In this document: one piece after another, positions 1-7,747 of the stretch
How the letters are laid out: each line of letters starts with the position of its first letter
Numbering within the stretch: the stretch's first letter is position 1
DNA from: Deltaproteobacteria bacterium
Lineage (GTDB): Bacteria; JAGRBM01; JAHCIT01
Direction: 5' to 3'
NCBI GenBank assembly: GCA_026129095.1
Contig: JAHCIT010000013.1
Location: 1 to 64,000 of the forward strand
DNA length: 64,000 bases
Notes under the pieces: model-generated
The model's database searches: none
What the model saw: only the letters and a program-made list of their open reading frames with translations
Told to the model about the DNA's origin: nothing
Position numbers and translations under genes: made by a program

Positions 1-608
1 GAAAATTTTTCAAAGTTGTGTTAGCGGTAGTGGTAATCGCTGCTACTTCAGCATTGGCAGGACTTGTATTCGCAGCTATTGGTGGCACCAATCTGGGTGT
101 TGCGGCCGGAGTTGGTGGGTTTACCGGCGGGTCATTGGGCCTGGCCCGGTCCGCCCATCGAAATGTAGATGACTTGGAAGGGATGTTAGTGGGTTCCATG
201 ATTGGAACCGGAATAGGCATTCTAACCGGAATTCTCACGTATCTTGGCGGAGCATATATTCGGGAAAACCTCACCGAAGTTTCTGAATTTCTTGGCGACA
301 GTGCCCGAAATGCAGGCAAGGAGGCGCTAGAGGGACTCCAAACCCAGCCGGGTGGACAGGCGGCGGCCGGTGGAGAAGTCGCCTATTCGCTTGCCAGGAA
401 GATATTCAGACCCGCACTAAACTTTATCTTCCAAGACGGCCCATGGGCAGAGGGAATCCGTTCAGCAGTATTTACTGGCGGTACTGTTACCGGCGGGTAT
501 TTTGCGGCGAAAAGGATCGATCAGCTCGTGGATTACCTAAAGAACAGAAGGAACTGCATTTCTGTGGATATCCACGGGAATTCGATGTCACACGCCTGCC
601 CCATATAA
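1..608 (+). CDS. Glycine-rich hydrophobic protein, probably 5'-truncated by the window edge
   Basis: The first in-window start is the GTG at 18 (196 aa), but the frame stays open to base 3, so the gene may begin upstream. Two long glycine/alanine-rich hydrophobic stretches occupy about residues 1-45 and 55-80 and look like glycine-zipper membrane segments. An amphipathic middle and a charged C-terminus follow. The next gene starts 15 nt downstream, suggesting co-transcription with the lipoprotein. The DNA is clearly less G+C-rich than the rest of the window, which hints at acquisition. No family was recognised. It could be the membrane-inserting tail of a larger polymorphic or secreted protein, but nothing here proves that. 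Confidence 0.5.
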   Translation, partial: KFFKVVLAVVVIAATSALAGLVFAAIGGTNLGVAAGVGGFTGGSLGLARSAHRNVDDLEGMLVGSMIGTGIGILTGILTYLGGAYIRENLTEVSEFLGDSARNAGKEALEGLQTQPGGQAAAGGEVAYSLARKIFRPALNFIFQDGPWAEGIRSAVFTGGTVTGGYFAAKRIDQLVDYLKNRRNCISVDIHGNSMSHACPI

Positions 609-623
609 CTAAAAGCCAGTGAT

Positions 624-1412
624 ATGAAGTGTCCATCAGCAATACGAATTGCTCCCCTTGTCCTGATCAGTTTGGCATTGGCAGTCTTCCTGCCCAGTTG
701 CGCAATGAAGCCGGGCCCAGCCCTGGAACCTATCGACGACATGGTGCTGATCCCGGCGGGCAGCTTCTTCTTCGGAAAGGATGAAATACCCCAATTCCTT
801 CCGGATTTCTGGATTGACCGGCATGAGGTAACGGTCAGCGAATACTATCAGTGTGTCCGTGCGGGCGTCTGTACTCCGCCTGAACCCGTTTTGATTGGAT
901 TGTGGCCGCTGTGCAGCTGGAACTATCCGTTCTTCTTCGGGTCGGGTGAGCCCCGTTCCGGCCGCGAGCGCCGTCCGGTGAACTGCGTAACGTGGGACCA
1001 GGCCAGTATCTACTGCCAGTGGGCAGGCAAGCGGCTGCCGACAGAAAGGGAATGGGAGAAGGCTGCACGGGGCGATGACCGGCGGATGTACCCCTGGGGC
1101 GATGCGCCGCCGTCCTGCGATCGTGCGGTGATGAGGAAAAACAATGTGTCTGGTTGTGGCGCAAAAACGACATGGGATGTTTGCTCAAAGCCGGATGGAA
1201 ACTCGCCGCATGGCCTGTGCGACATGTCCGGCAATGTGTGGGAGTGGGTGGCTGACTGGGCAGAGATTCCGGGAAGATCGGAGGCAATAAAAATTATCAA
1301 AGGTGGGACGTATCGTTGCGATCAGGATTCAAAGACATTGAAACTGACATACCAGGGTGGGGGAAGAAACGAGTTCGCCGTAGATGTTGTCGGCTTTCGA
1401 TGTGCGAAATAG
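624..1412 (+). CDS. SUMF1/formylglycine-generating-enzyme-like lipoprotein
   Basis: 262 aa. The N-terminus is a lipoprotein signal with lipobox LPSC, so it is probably lipid-anchored in the envelope. The body follows the FGE-sulfatase fold: an opening MVLIPAGSFFFG block, FWIDRHEVTVSEY, RPVNCVTWDQA, KRLPTEREWEKAARG, GNVWEWVADW and a closing GGTYRC...VGFRC. In true formylglycine-generating enzymes two cysteines near the C-terminus (GGSxxCxxxxC) do the chemistry. Here the first is present (GGTYRC) but the second aligned position is lysine. It is therefore more likely a non-sulfatase FGE-fold protein (structural or binding) than a real FGE. No sulfatase is nearby. Several extra cysteines in the middle suggest disulfides. 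Confidence 0.8.
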   Translation: MKCPSAIRIAPLVLISLALAVFLPSCAMKPGPALEPIDDMVLIPAGSFFFGKDEIPQFLPDFWIDRHEVTVSEYYQCVRAGVCTPPEPVLIGLWPLCSWNYPFFFGSGEPRSGRERRPVNCVTWDQASIYCQWAGKRLPTEREWEKAARGDDRRMYPWGDAPPSCDRAVMRKNNVSGCGAKTTWDVCSKPDGNSPHGLCDMSGNVWEWVADWAEIPGRSEAIKIIKGGTYRCDQDSKTLKLTYQGGGRNEFAVDVVGFRCAK

Positions 1413-1600
1413 CGAGTGCCATCCCCATCACCACCCCCGCGTGGGTGAGTATCCGGTCGAAGGTGGCTTGGGGCCTGCATGTCGCCGTACCAGGGCGAGA
1501 CGAGAAACATCAGGTAAACGGCTGCGAGATAAATCCAGACGGAAGCGAGCAGTAGCCGGCGGGGGGCAAAGGCAGGAGCTCTCCTGCCACCCCCTCCCCG
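1413..1600 (-). pseudogene. Possible 5' remnant of a membrane protein gene
   Basis: No intact gene lies between 1413 and 1628. On the minus strand the frame is open from the TAA near 1603 down past 1413. It encodes a strikingly membrane-like segment (LLASVWIYLAAVYLMFLV, then SPWYGDMQAPSHLRPDTHP; the in-frame ATG is at 1510). It then runs into antisense of the lipoprotein gene and loses protein character around 1425. This looks like the N-terminal part of a membrane protein truncated where the lower-G+C left-hand segment begins. No conventional start precedes the hydrophobic segment, so the call is tentative. Confidence 0.3.
1571..1588. repeat. Perfect 8-bp inverted repeat with 2-nt centre
   Basis: GGCAGGAG-CT-CTCCTGCC is a perfect inverted repeat in the gap upstream of the photolyase gene. 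It can form a stable RNA hairpin (GGCAGG/CCTGCC with loop AGCTCT), but no T-run follows, so a classical terminator is not supported. It may be a terminator-like stem, an operator or chance. Confidence 0.3.
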
Positions 1601-1628
1601 TTATAGCCTTGCGTCGGGGGCACCGGTC

Positions 1629-3137
1629 ATGATGGACCGGATGGAGTCCCGTGTTCCTGATCTTCGCGTGCGGGTGCGCAGCCCGTCGCCGGTGAATCCG
1701 GACGGCCGGTTTGTCCTGTACTGGATGCTCATGGGCCGCCGTCCGGCGTGGAACTTCGCGCTGGACCGGGCCGTGGAGTGGGCGTCCGAACTGAAGAAGC
1801 CGCTCGTCGTTTTCGAGGGTGTCCGCCTCCAGTATCCCTGGGCGAGCGACCGCCTGCACCGGTTCCTGCTGGACGGGATGCGCGACAACCTGAGGGCGTT
1901 CGCGGCGGCGCCGGCCTGCTACTACCCCTATGTCGAAACCGCCCCCGATGCCGGGAAGGGGCTCGTCCGGGCGCTCGCGGGGCTGGCCGCCGTCGTGGTG
2001 ACCGACGACTATCCGGCGTTCATGATCCCGGCCATGACCGAAGCGGCCGCCCGGCAGTCGCCGGTCCGGTTCGAGCAGGTCGATTCGAACGGCCTGCTCC
2101 CCATGCAGGCGGCCGGGGCGGTTTATCCCACGGCCTACGCGTTCCGCCGGTTTTTGCAGAAGGAACTCCCCGCCCACCTGCTGGCATTTCCAAGGGCCAG
2201 TCCCCTGAAAGGGGTCACGATCCCGGCGCTCGATGCCCTCCCCGCGGAGATCACCGGGCGCTGGCCCGCCGCCACTGCCGCTATGCTGGAGGGCGGGCAG
2301 AGGTTTCTCGCCTCGCTCCCCATCGACCACCGCGCCGGGGCGGCCGGGACGCCGGGCGGTTTCCGGGCGGGACGAAAGCAGCTTGGGGATTTTCTCGGTG
2401 CCCGGCTCCCCCGCTATCCGGAAGACCGCAGCGAGCCGGAGAAAGACGGCGGATCGGGCCTTTCACCCTATCTCCACTTCGGACATGTGTCGGCCCACGA
2501 GATCGCGGATGCCGTGTTCCGGGACGCGGGCTGGTCGCCGCAGCGGCTCGGCACCGGGGCGCAGGGCCGCAAGGAAGGGTGGTGGGGGCTGCCGCCAGCG
2601 GCCGAGGCCTTTCTGGACGAACTCGTCACTTGGCGGGAGCTGGGCTTCAACTTCTGTTCCCGGCGGGACGACTACGACCGGTACGAATCCCTTCCCGACT
2701 GGGCGCTTCACACGCTCGCCCGGCACGCGGGCGACCGGCGGCCCCATGTTTACCGGTTCGAGGAGTTCGACGGCGCCCGGACACACGACGCCCTGTGGAA
2801 CGCCGCCCAGTCTCAGCTCGTCCGGGAGGGCCGGATGCACAACTACCTGCGGATGCTCTGGGGAAAGAAGATCCTCGAATGGTCGGAGGGGCCTTCGACG
2901 GCGCTCGCCACGATGATCGAGCTGAACAACCGCTACGCGCTCGATGGCCGGGATCCGAACTCCTACAGCGGGATATTCTGGGTTTTGGGGCGGTACGACC
3001 GGCCCTGGGGGCCGGAGCGGCCCATCTTCGGGACCGTCCGCTACATGAGCAGCGAGAACACCGCCCGGAAGTTCAGCGTGAAGAACTATATCCGCAAATA
3101 CGCCCCGGACGGCGGCGGGCAGGGCGCGCTGCTGTAG
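1629..3137 (+). CDS. phr: Class II deoxyribodipyrimidine (CPD) photolyase
   Basis: 502 aa, near the usual length for class II CPD photolyases. The enzyme uses blue light and FAD to split cyclobutane pyrimidine dimers in DNA. The N-terminal domain carries the class II signature around residues 20-45 (NPDGRFVLYWMLMGRRPAWNFAL). The C-terminal FAD domain has TWRELGFNFC, RMHNYLRMLWGKKILEW and NNRYALDGRDPNSYSGIFW, all typical of this class. The ATG at 1629 begins MMDRME; the second methionine, four codons in, is an alternative. It converges on the agmatine deiminase gene with a 6-nt gap. No light-responsive regulator is adjacent. Confidence 0.93.
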   Translation: MMDRMESRVPDLRVRVRSPSPVNPDGRFVLYWMLMGRRPAWNFALDRAVEWASELKKPLVVFEGVRLQYPWASDRLHRFLLDGMRDNLRAFAAAPACYYPYVETAPDAGKGLVRALAGLAAVVVTDDYPAFMIPAMTEAAARQSPVRFEQVDSNGLLPMQAAGAVYPTAYAFRRFLQKELPAHLLAFPRASPLKGVTIPALDALPAEITGRWPAATAAMLEGGQRFLASLPIDHRAGAAGTPGGFRAGRKQLGDFLGARLPRYPEDRSEPEKDGGSGLSPYLHFGHVSAHEIADAVFRDAGWSPQRLGTGAQGRKEGWWGLPPAAEAFLDELVTWRELGFNFCSRRDDYDRYESLPDWALHTLARHAGDRRPHVYRFEEFDGARTHDALWNAAQSQLVREGRMHNYLRMLWGKKILEWSEGPSTALATMIELNNRYALDGRDPNSYSGIFWVLGRYDRPWGPERPIFGTVRYMSSENTARKFSVKNYIRKYAPDGGGQGALL

Positions 3138-3143
3138 GACGGT

Positions 3144-4187
3144 TCAGGCCGGTTGCTGCTGGCTGACGCAGTGGAAGGCGCCGAAGCCCCAGACGAGATC
3201 GTAGGAGTAGATGCCGATCACCTCGCGGCCGGGGAAACAGCCGCGCAGAACGGCGAGGGCCTGCTCGTCGCGGGGCTGCCCGAAGGTGGGGACGAGGACC
3301 ACCCGGTTTCCGATATAGAAATTGGCGTAGCTCGCCGGCAGCGGTGTGTCCTCGTAGACCATCCGCTCGGGCATGGGCAGTTCGACGATCCGGAAGGGAG
3401 AGCCGTCCTTGTCCCTCGCCAGCCGAAGCGTCTCCAGGTTTTTTTGCAGCGGTTCGTGGTTCGGGCTCGCCGGGTCCGGCTCCACGGCGGTGACGATGGT
3501 CTTCGGATCCACGAACCGCGTGATGTCGTCCACATGGCCGTCGGTGTCGTCGCCCTCGATGCCGTCGTGAAGCCAGATGAAGTGGTCCGCGCCCAGATAA
3601 TCGGTGAGGTACCGTTCGATATCCTTTTGCTGGAGATGGGGATTCCGGTTCGGGTTCAGCAGGCACTGGGCCGTGGTGATGAGCGTTCCCCGGCCGTTCA
3701 CGTCAATGGACCCGCCCTCCAGCACGATACCGGGTTTGAAATGCCGCAGCCGGAACCGCTGGGCGATGCGGCCCGGAATGGCGTTGTCCAGATCCCACGG
3801 GGGGTATTTCCCTCCCCACTTGTTGAACTCCCAGTCGGTGACGGCGATTTCGCCGGTCCGGTCATTCCTGACGAAGATCGGGCCGTGATCGCGGCACCAG
3901 GCGTCGTTCGTGGGGAAGGGGTGCAGCAGGTACATGTCCTGCGGGACGCCGGATTCGGAGAGGAGACTCGCTACCCCGGCGGCCATCGCCTCTCCGGTGA
4001 CGTTGATGTGCACGAACTCGCCCGTCCGGGTCAGATGGTGGACCATCTCGGCCCAGATGGGCGGTATCTTCTCGATCTTTCCCGGCCACGACTGCTCGTT
4101 GTGCGGCCAGGAGAGCCAGGTGGCGGCGTGGGGCTCGAACTCGGCGGGCATCCGGAAGCCCAGCTCCCGGGGTGTGGGGGATGACAT
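3144..4187 (-). CDS. aguA: Agmatine deiminase
   Basis: 347 aa, cytosolic, peptidyl-arginine-deiminase (GME) superfamily. It hydrolyses agmatine to N-carbamoylputrescine and ammonia. Family marks include the opening EFEPHAATWLSWPHNE, the NDAWCRDHGPIF block, GGSIDVNGRGTLI, GIEGDDTDGHVDDITRF and the catalytic cysteine near the C-terminus (C340 in FHCVSQQQP). It follows the N-carbamoylputrescine amidase gene by 9 nt, so the two consecutive steps to putrescine are co-encoded. No arginine decarboxylase lies in the window, so agmatine must come from elsewhere. Confidence 0.95.
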   Translation of the reverse strand: MSSPTPRELGFRMPAEFEPHAATWLSWPHNEQSWPGKIEKIPPIWAEMVHHLTRTGEFVHINVTGEAMAAGVASLLSESGVPQDMYLLHPFPTNDAWCRDHGPIFVRNDRTGEIAVTDWEFNKWGGKYPPWDLDNAIPGRIAQRFRLRHFKPGIVLEGGSIDVNGRGTLITTAQCLLNPNRNPHLQQKDIERYLTDYLGADHFIWLHDGIEGDDTDGHVDDITRFVDPKTIVTAVEPDPASPNHEPLQKNLETLRLARDKDGSPFRIVELPMPERMVYEDTPLPASYANFYIGNRVVLVPTFGQPRDEQALAVLRGCFPGREVIGIYSYDLVWGFGAFHCVSQQQPA

Positions 4188-4196
4188 GCGTCCGGG

Positions 4197-5141
4197 TCAG
4201 CTCCCCTTGTCCAGATACCGCCGGGTGAGGCCGCCATAGGCATCAATGCGCCGGTCGCGCAGGAATGGCCAGTTCCGGCGGACCACCTCGATCCGCTTGA
4301 GATCGGCCTCGCCCACCAGGATTGCCTCGCGGTTTGCCGATGCCCTGGCGACGAACTGCCCCTGCGGATCGCAGAGGAACGACTGGCCCCAGAACTCGAT
4401 CCCGCCCTTGCGGTCGCCGCCGTGTTCATGGCCGACACGGTTGGCGACGGCGACATAGACGCCATTGGCGATGGCATGGGCCCGCTGGATGGTTTCCCAG
4501 GAATCGTGCTGGGCCTTCCCGTAGCGGCCCTTCTCGGAAGGATGCCAGCCGATCGCGGTCGGATAGAACAGGATCTGCGCGCCCTGAAGCGCGGTGAGCC
4601 GTGCTCCCTCGGGGTACCACTGGTCCCAGCAGATGAGGACGCCGATTTCGGCGAATTTTGTCCGGAAGGTGCGGAAGCCCAGATCGCCCGGCGTGAAGTA
4701 GTATTTCTCGTAGAACAGCGGATCGTCCGGAATGTGCATTTTCCGGTATATGCCCAGGTAGGAGCCGTCGGCATCCAGGACCGCCGTCGTGTTGTGGTAA
4801 ATGCCGGCCGTCCGCCGCTCGAACAGCGACGCCACGACAGCCACGCCGTGCCTTTTCGCCGCCTTCGAGATGGCTTCCGTGGAGGGGCCGGGAACCGGCT
4901 CGGCGAGGTCGAAGTTCTGGTAGTTCTCCGACTGGCAGAAGTAGAGCGAACGGAACAGCTCCTGGAGACAGACGATCTGCGCGCCTTTGCGGGCTGCCTC
5001 GCCGATCCGGTCGATCGCCTTCTGGAGATTCGCCTTGGGGTCGGCGGAGCAGGACATCTGGACCAGCCCGATCCTGACCGTGTCCGTGCTCTGTGCCGCG
5101 GTCTTGCGGGCGCTGCTTTTCGGCTTGCGTTTGGACGGCAT
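4197..5141 (-). CDS. aguB: N-carbamoylputrescine amidase (nitrilase superfamily)
   Basis: 314 aa. It hydrolyses N-carbamoylputrescine to putrescine, CO2 and ammonia. The nitrilase-superfamily triad is visible as E61 (CLQELF), K134 (YRKMHIPD) and C171 (VLICWDQWYPE); CWDQWYPE is characteristic of this amidase. A lysine/serine-rich N-terminal extension of about 20 residues precedes the catalytic domain. It sits 3 nt after the upstream GST-like gene and directly before aguA in the same direction. With aguA it makes a two-step polyamine route. Confidence 0.94.
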   Translation of the reverse strand: MPSKRKPKSSARKTAAQSTDTVRIGLVQMSCSADPKANLQKAIDRIGEAARKGAQIVCLQELFRSLYFCQSENYQNFDLAEPVPGPSTEAISKAAKRHGVAVVASLFERRTAGIYHNTTAVLDADGSYLGIYRKMHIPDDPLFYEKYYFTPGDLGFRTFRTKFAEIGVLICWDQWYPEGARLTALQGAQILFYPTAIGWHPSEKGRYGKAQHDSWETIQRAHAIANGVYVAVANRVGHEHGGDRKGGIEFWGQSFLCDPQGQFVARASANREAILVGEADLKRIEVVRRNWPFLRDRRIDAYGGLTRRYLDKGS

Positions 5142-5144
5142 GGA

Positions 5145-5885
5145 CTACTTCCCCCGGTGCTTCTCGTACAGGCTGTCCCGCCAGCGGATGAGATCGCCAA
5201 ACTCCCCGGTGAGGCTCTCATCGTACAGGCAACGCCGGGTTCCCGGCTGGAGCGGCAGATACCGGTCGGCGGGAGGATTCATGAACTGCAGCGCCGCCGC
5301 CATGGCTATGTCGGCATAGGTAAACCGGCCGAGCAAATAGGGGGAAGAAGCGGCCAGCCGTCCCCGGAGGGCCAGAAGCTGCTCACGGTACCGGTCGCGG
5401 TGGGCTTCCAGTGGCCGTGCGCCAAGATTGTATTTCCGTGCGATGAACCGGGTTCCGGAGCGGGCCATCGGGATGAGGGACTTGCGGAGACTTTCCGGTA
5501 CGGCGGCGGGGAGCGCTTCGGCAAGTGCCTCCTCGTCATGGCTGAAATTGTCCGTCACCAGTGCGCGGCCTGCCTCCAGTGCGATCTCGCTCGCCCCGTT
5601 CCAGTTGAGGATTTCACCCATGAGTTCGGCCGGGAACAGGCGGGGGCCGTGGCCGGTCTGTTCGGCCCGTTGGGCGATGGCGAGGGAATCGCTCACTGTG
5701 CCTGAACTTCCGATCAGCACCGGGACCGTAATCCGCCCGGTCACACGGCGGGTGCGGAGCCGGAGCAGCACTTCCCCCAGCATCGGCATGTGAGCCTCTT
5801 CCCGGTACGGAATCCGGTGGTGGTCGAGTGCCCAACGAGCCTTCTCGGACCAGGGGGAGTAGGAAAGGGCGACCAGTGTATCCAT
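5145..5885 (-). CDS. Glutathione S-transferase-like protein
   Basis: 246 aa. The N-terminal thioredoxin-like domain begins LVALSYSPWSEKARWALDHHRIPY, and the cis-Pro region TVPVLIGSSGTVSDSLAIAQ fits glutathione-binding GSTs. The C-terminal part is helical, as in the GST C-domain. The SPWSEK position usually holding the catalytic Ser/Cys carries serine. The substrate cannot be inferred. It is the first gene of a probable three-gene unit with aguB and aguA (3-nt gap). Its link to polyamine synthesis is positional only. Confidence 0.8.
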   Translation of the reverse strand: MDTLVALSYSPWSEKARWALDHHRIPYREEAHMPMLGEVLLRLRTRRVTGRITVPVLIGSSGTVSDSLAIAQRAEQTGHGPRLFPAELMGEILNWNGASEIALEAGRALVTDNFSHDEEALAEALPAAVPESLRKSLIPMARSGTRFIARKYNLGARPLEAHRDRYREQLLALRGRLAASSPYLLGRFTYADIAMAAALQFMNPPADRYLPLQPGTRRCLYDESLTGEFGDLIRWRDSLYEKHRGK

Positions 5886-5958
5886 CGGTATTCCGCCTCG
5901 GCCTACACACTTGGCCCAAAGGGCGGCAGATAGGCAAGTCAGGAAGCGCGAAACGGGT

Positions 5959-6351
5959 TCACGGACTGGTGACGGTTTCGATCACGGCCCGGGCATAGTC
6001 GGTGAACTTGTCGAAATCGCGGCCCTTGGGGAACGCCTGCACCTGGGCGAGGGCGGCTTCCTCGATAATGGCCGCCCGGTTGGAGACCAGTACGAACCGG
6101 GTCAGATCGTCAGGGCGGGTCTTGGCGAGGAACTTCACCAGCGTGGACCATCCCTGCACGACCTTGTCCTGGAACAGCATCGAATCGCTGGTAACGATCA
6201 GGGCATATTTCCGCTGGCGGAGATGGGCGGCGAACTCCTCTATGGAACTGACGGAATCGACCGGCAACCTGAATGTCGTGCCCAGGCGCTTGGCGAACTC
6301 CTCGCGTCCCTCAAACGTCGGACTGTCGACATACAGTATTCGGTAGTTCAC
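5959..6351 (-). CDS. Degenerate receiver-like (CheY-fold) protein
   Basis: 130 aa. The alternating beta/alpha pattern resembles a response-regulator receiver: beta1 RILYVDS, beta3 YALIVTSDSML, beta4 RFVLVSN and beta5 with AFPKG, where the lysine matches the conserved receiver lysine. The acidic pair is reduced to one aspartate. The phosphoacceptor position reads Ser, with an Asp one residue later, so ordinary phosphorylation is doubtful. No output domain or kinase is attached. It is transcribed away from pgk. Probably a phosphorylation-independent pseudo-receiver, but fold assignment by eye is uncertain. Confidence 0.5.
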   Translation of the reverse strand: MNYRILYVDSPTFEGREEFAKRLGTTFRLPVDSVSSIEEFAAHLRQRKYALIVTSDSMLFQDKVVQGWSTLVKFLAKTRPDDLTRFVLVSNRAAIIEEAALAQVQAFPKGRDFDKFTDYARAVIETVTSP

Positions 6352-6534
6352 TGTCGGTGTCTGGTGCCCCCGTGGCCCATGTCCCTCCGGCCCCGGTTCG
6401 GAAAGCGATACCCTCTATTTGTAGCACTCTTTTGCCATCTGTAGTAACTGGCCACGTGACCGCCGTCACACTCCGGTCTGGTCGGTTGGCAGTGCCGGGA
6501 GTAGCGGTTACGAACCCTCGCCAGCCAGAAACAT

Positions 6535-6544
6535 CTGTATACAG
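6535..6544. promoter_or_regulatory. Perfect palindrome upstream of pgk
   Basis: CTGTATACAG is a 10-bp perfect palindrome 18 nt before the pgk start codon, inside the 211-bp gap that also serves the divergent receiver-like gene. It could be an operator or overlap a -10 region. No matching -35 was found, so function is open. Confidence 0.25.
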
Positions 6545-6562
6545 GAGATCAGCCAGGTTCAT

Positions 6563-7747
6563 ATGCTCAAGGTCAGACGGATTGATGAAACGGATGTGCA
6601 GGGAAAACGCGTGCTGGTGCGGTGCGATTTCAACGTGCCGATCCGCGACGGCAGGGTTACAGAGGACACCCGCGTCCGGGCCCACCTGAAAACCATCAAC
6701 TACCTTCTGGAGCGTGGCTGTTCCGTCATCCTGATGAGTCATCTGGGCCGTCCGAAGGGAAAGTCCAATCCGGAGTTTTCGCTGAAGCCGGTCGTTCCGG
6801 TGCTGTCGGAGCATCTCAAGCGGCCGGTGACACTGGCACCCGACTGCATCGGCCCCGATGCAGAAAAACTGGCCGCCGCCCTGAAGCCGGGCGAGGTACT
6901 GCTCCTCGAAAATCTCCGCTTCCACAAGGAAGAGGAAAAGAACGATCCGGACTTTGCCCGGAAGCTGGCAGTGCTGGCGTCCGTTTATGTCAACGATGCC
7001 TTTGCCGCGAGTCACCGGGCTCATGCTTCCGTTGTGGGACTGGTGCCGTTCGTCCAGTCATCGTGCGCTGGTTTTCTGCTGGTTTCGGAGGTGGAAACCT
7101 TCAACCGGTCATTCGCCAGTCCGGCGCGGCCGCTCGTCATGGTGCTCGGCGGAGCGAAAGTCTCCACCAAGATCGGCCTCATCCGGAATCTCCTCCCCAA
7201 AGTGGATTCGCTCCTGATCGGCGGGGCGATGGCCAACACGTTCATCGCCGCCAGGGGAAATCCGGTCGGAAAGAGCCTGCAGGAAACGGACTTCCATGCC
7301 GAGGCAATGGCGGTTCTGGCCGAAGCCTCCAGTATGGGGAAAAGGATACTGCTGCCGGTGGATGTCATTTGTGCGCCGTCGCCGGATGATGCGGCCCATA
7401 AGCAGGTTGTGCCGGTGGGGAGTATCCCGGCCGGTTCAATGGCGCTTGATATAGGCCCCCGGACGGCAGAACTGTTTGCCGCTGAAATTGCGGCCGCCCG
7501 GACGGTGGTCTGGAACGGTCCGGTCGGGCTGTTCGAGATGCCTGGTTTCGACGAGGGTACCCGTGCCATCGCCCGTGCCATCGCTGGCAACAGGGAGGCG
7601 CTCACGGTGGGCGGGGGCGGCGATACCGATGCCGCCCTGGAGATGACGGGCCTCAAGGAAAAGTTTTCCCACGTCTCGACCGGCGGCGGAGCTTTCCTGG
7701 AACTGCTTGAAGGGCGCGACCTGCCGGCGATTACGGCCCTTGGCTAG
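6563..7747 (+). CDS. pgk: Phosphoglycerate kinase
   Basis: 394 aa, the normal bacterial length. It transfers phosphate from 1,3-bisphosphoglycerate to ADP in glycolysis, or the reverse in gluconeogenesis. Signatures include VLVRCDFNVPI, SHLGRPKGK, LLLENLRFHKEEEKND, VNDAFAASHRAHAS, MVLGGAKVSTKIGLI, WNGPVGLFE and the nucleotide-binding GGGGDTDAA near the C-terminus. The ATG at 6563 is fixed by homology and follows a weak AGG element. GAP dehydrogenase is not adjacent, so it stands alone. Its 3' end overlaps the convergent TPR membrane protein gene by 17 bp. Confidence 0.97.
   Translation: MLKVRRIDETDVQGKRVLVRCDFNVPIRDGRVTEDTRVRAHLKTINYLLERGCSVILMSHLGRPKGKSNPEFSLKPVVPVLSEHLKRPVTLAPDCIGPDAEKLAAALKPGEVLLLENLRFHKEEEKNDPDFARKLAVLASVYVNDAFAASHRAHASVVGLVPFVQSSCAGFLLVSEVETFNRSFASPARPLVMVLGGAKVSTKIGLIRNLLPKVDSLLIGGAMANTFIAARGNPVGKSLQETDFHAEAMAVLAEASSMGKRILLPVDVICAPSPDDAAHKQVVPVGSIPAGSMALDIGPRTAELFAAEIAAARTVVWNGPVGLFEMPGFDEGTRAIARAIAGNREALTVGGGGDTDAALEMTGLKEKFSHVSTGGGAFLELLEGRDLPAITALG

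Noticed and set aside
4422-5705. Plus-strand open frame of 427 codons
   Set aside because: Lies antisense to both aguB and the GST-like gene; no recognisable domain.
6535-6544. LexA-type SOS box before pgk
   Set aside because: CTGTATACAG has CTGT/ACAG ends, but only 2 nt between them rather than the 8 of an enterobacterial LexA box, and pgk is not an SOS gene.
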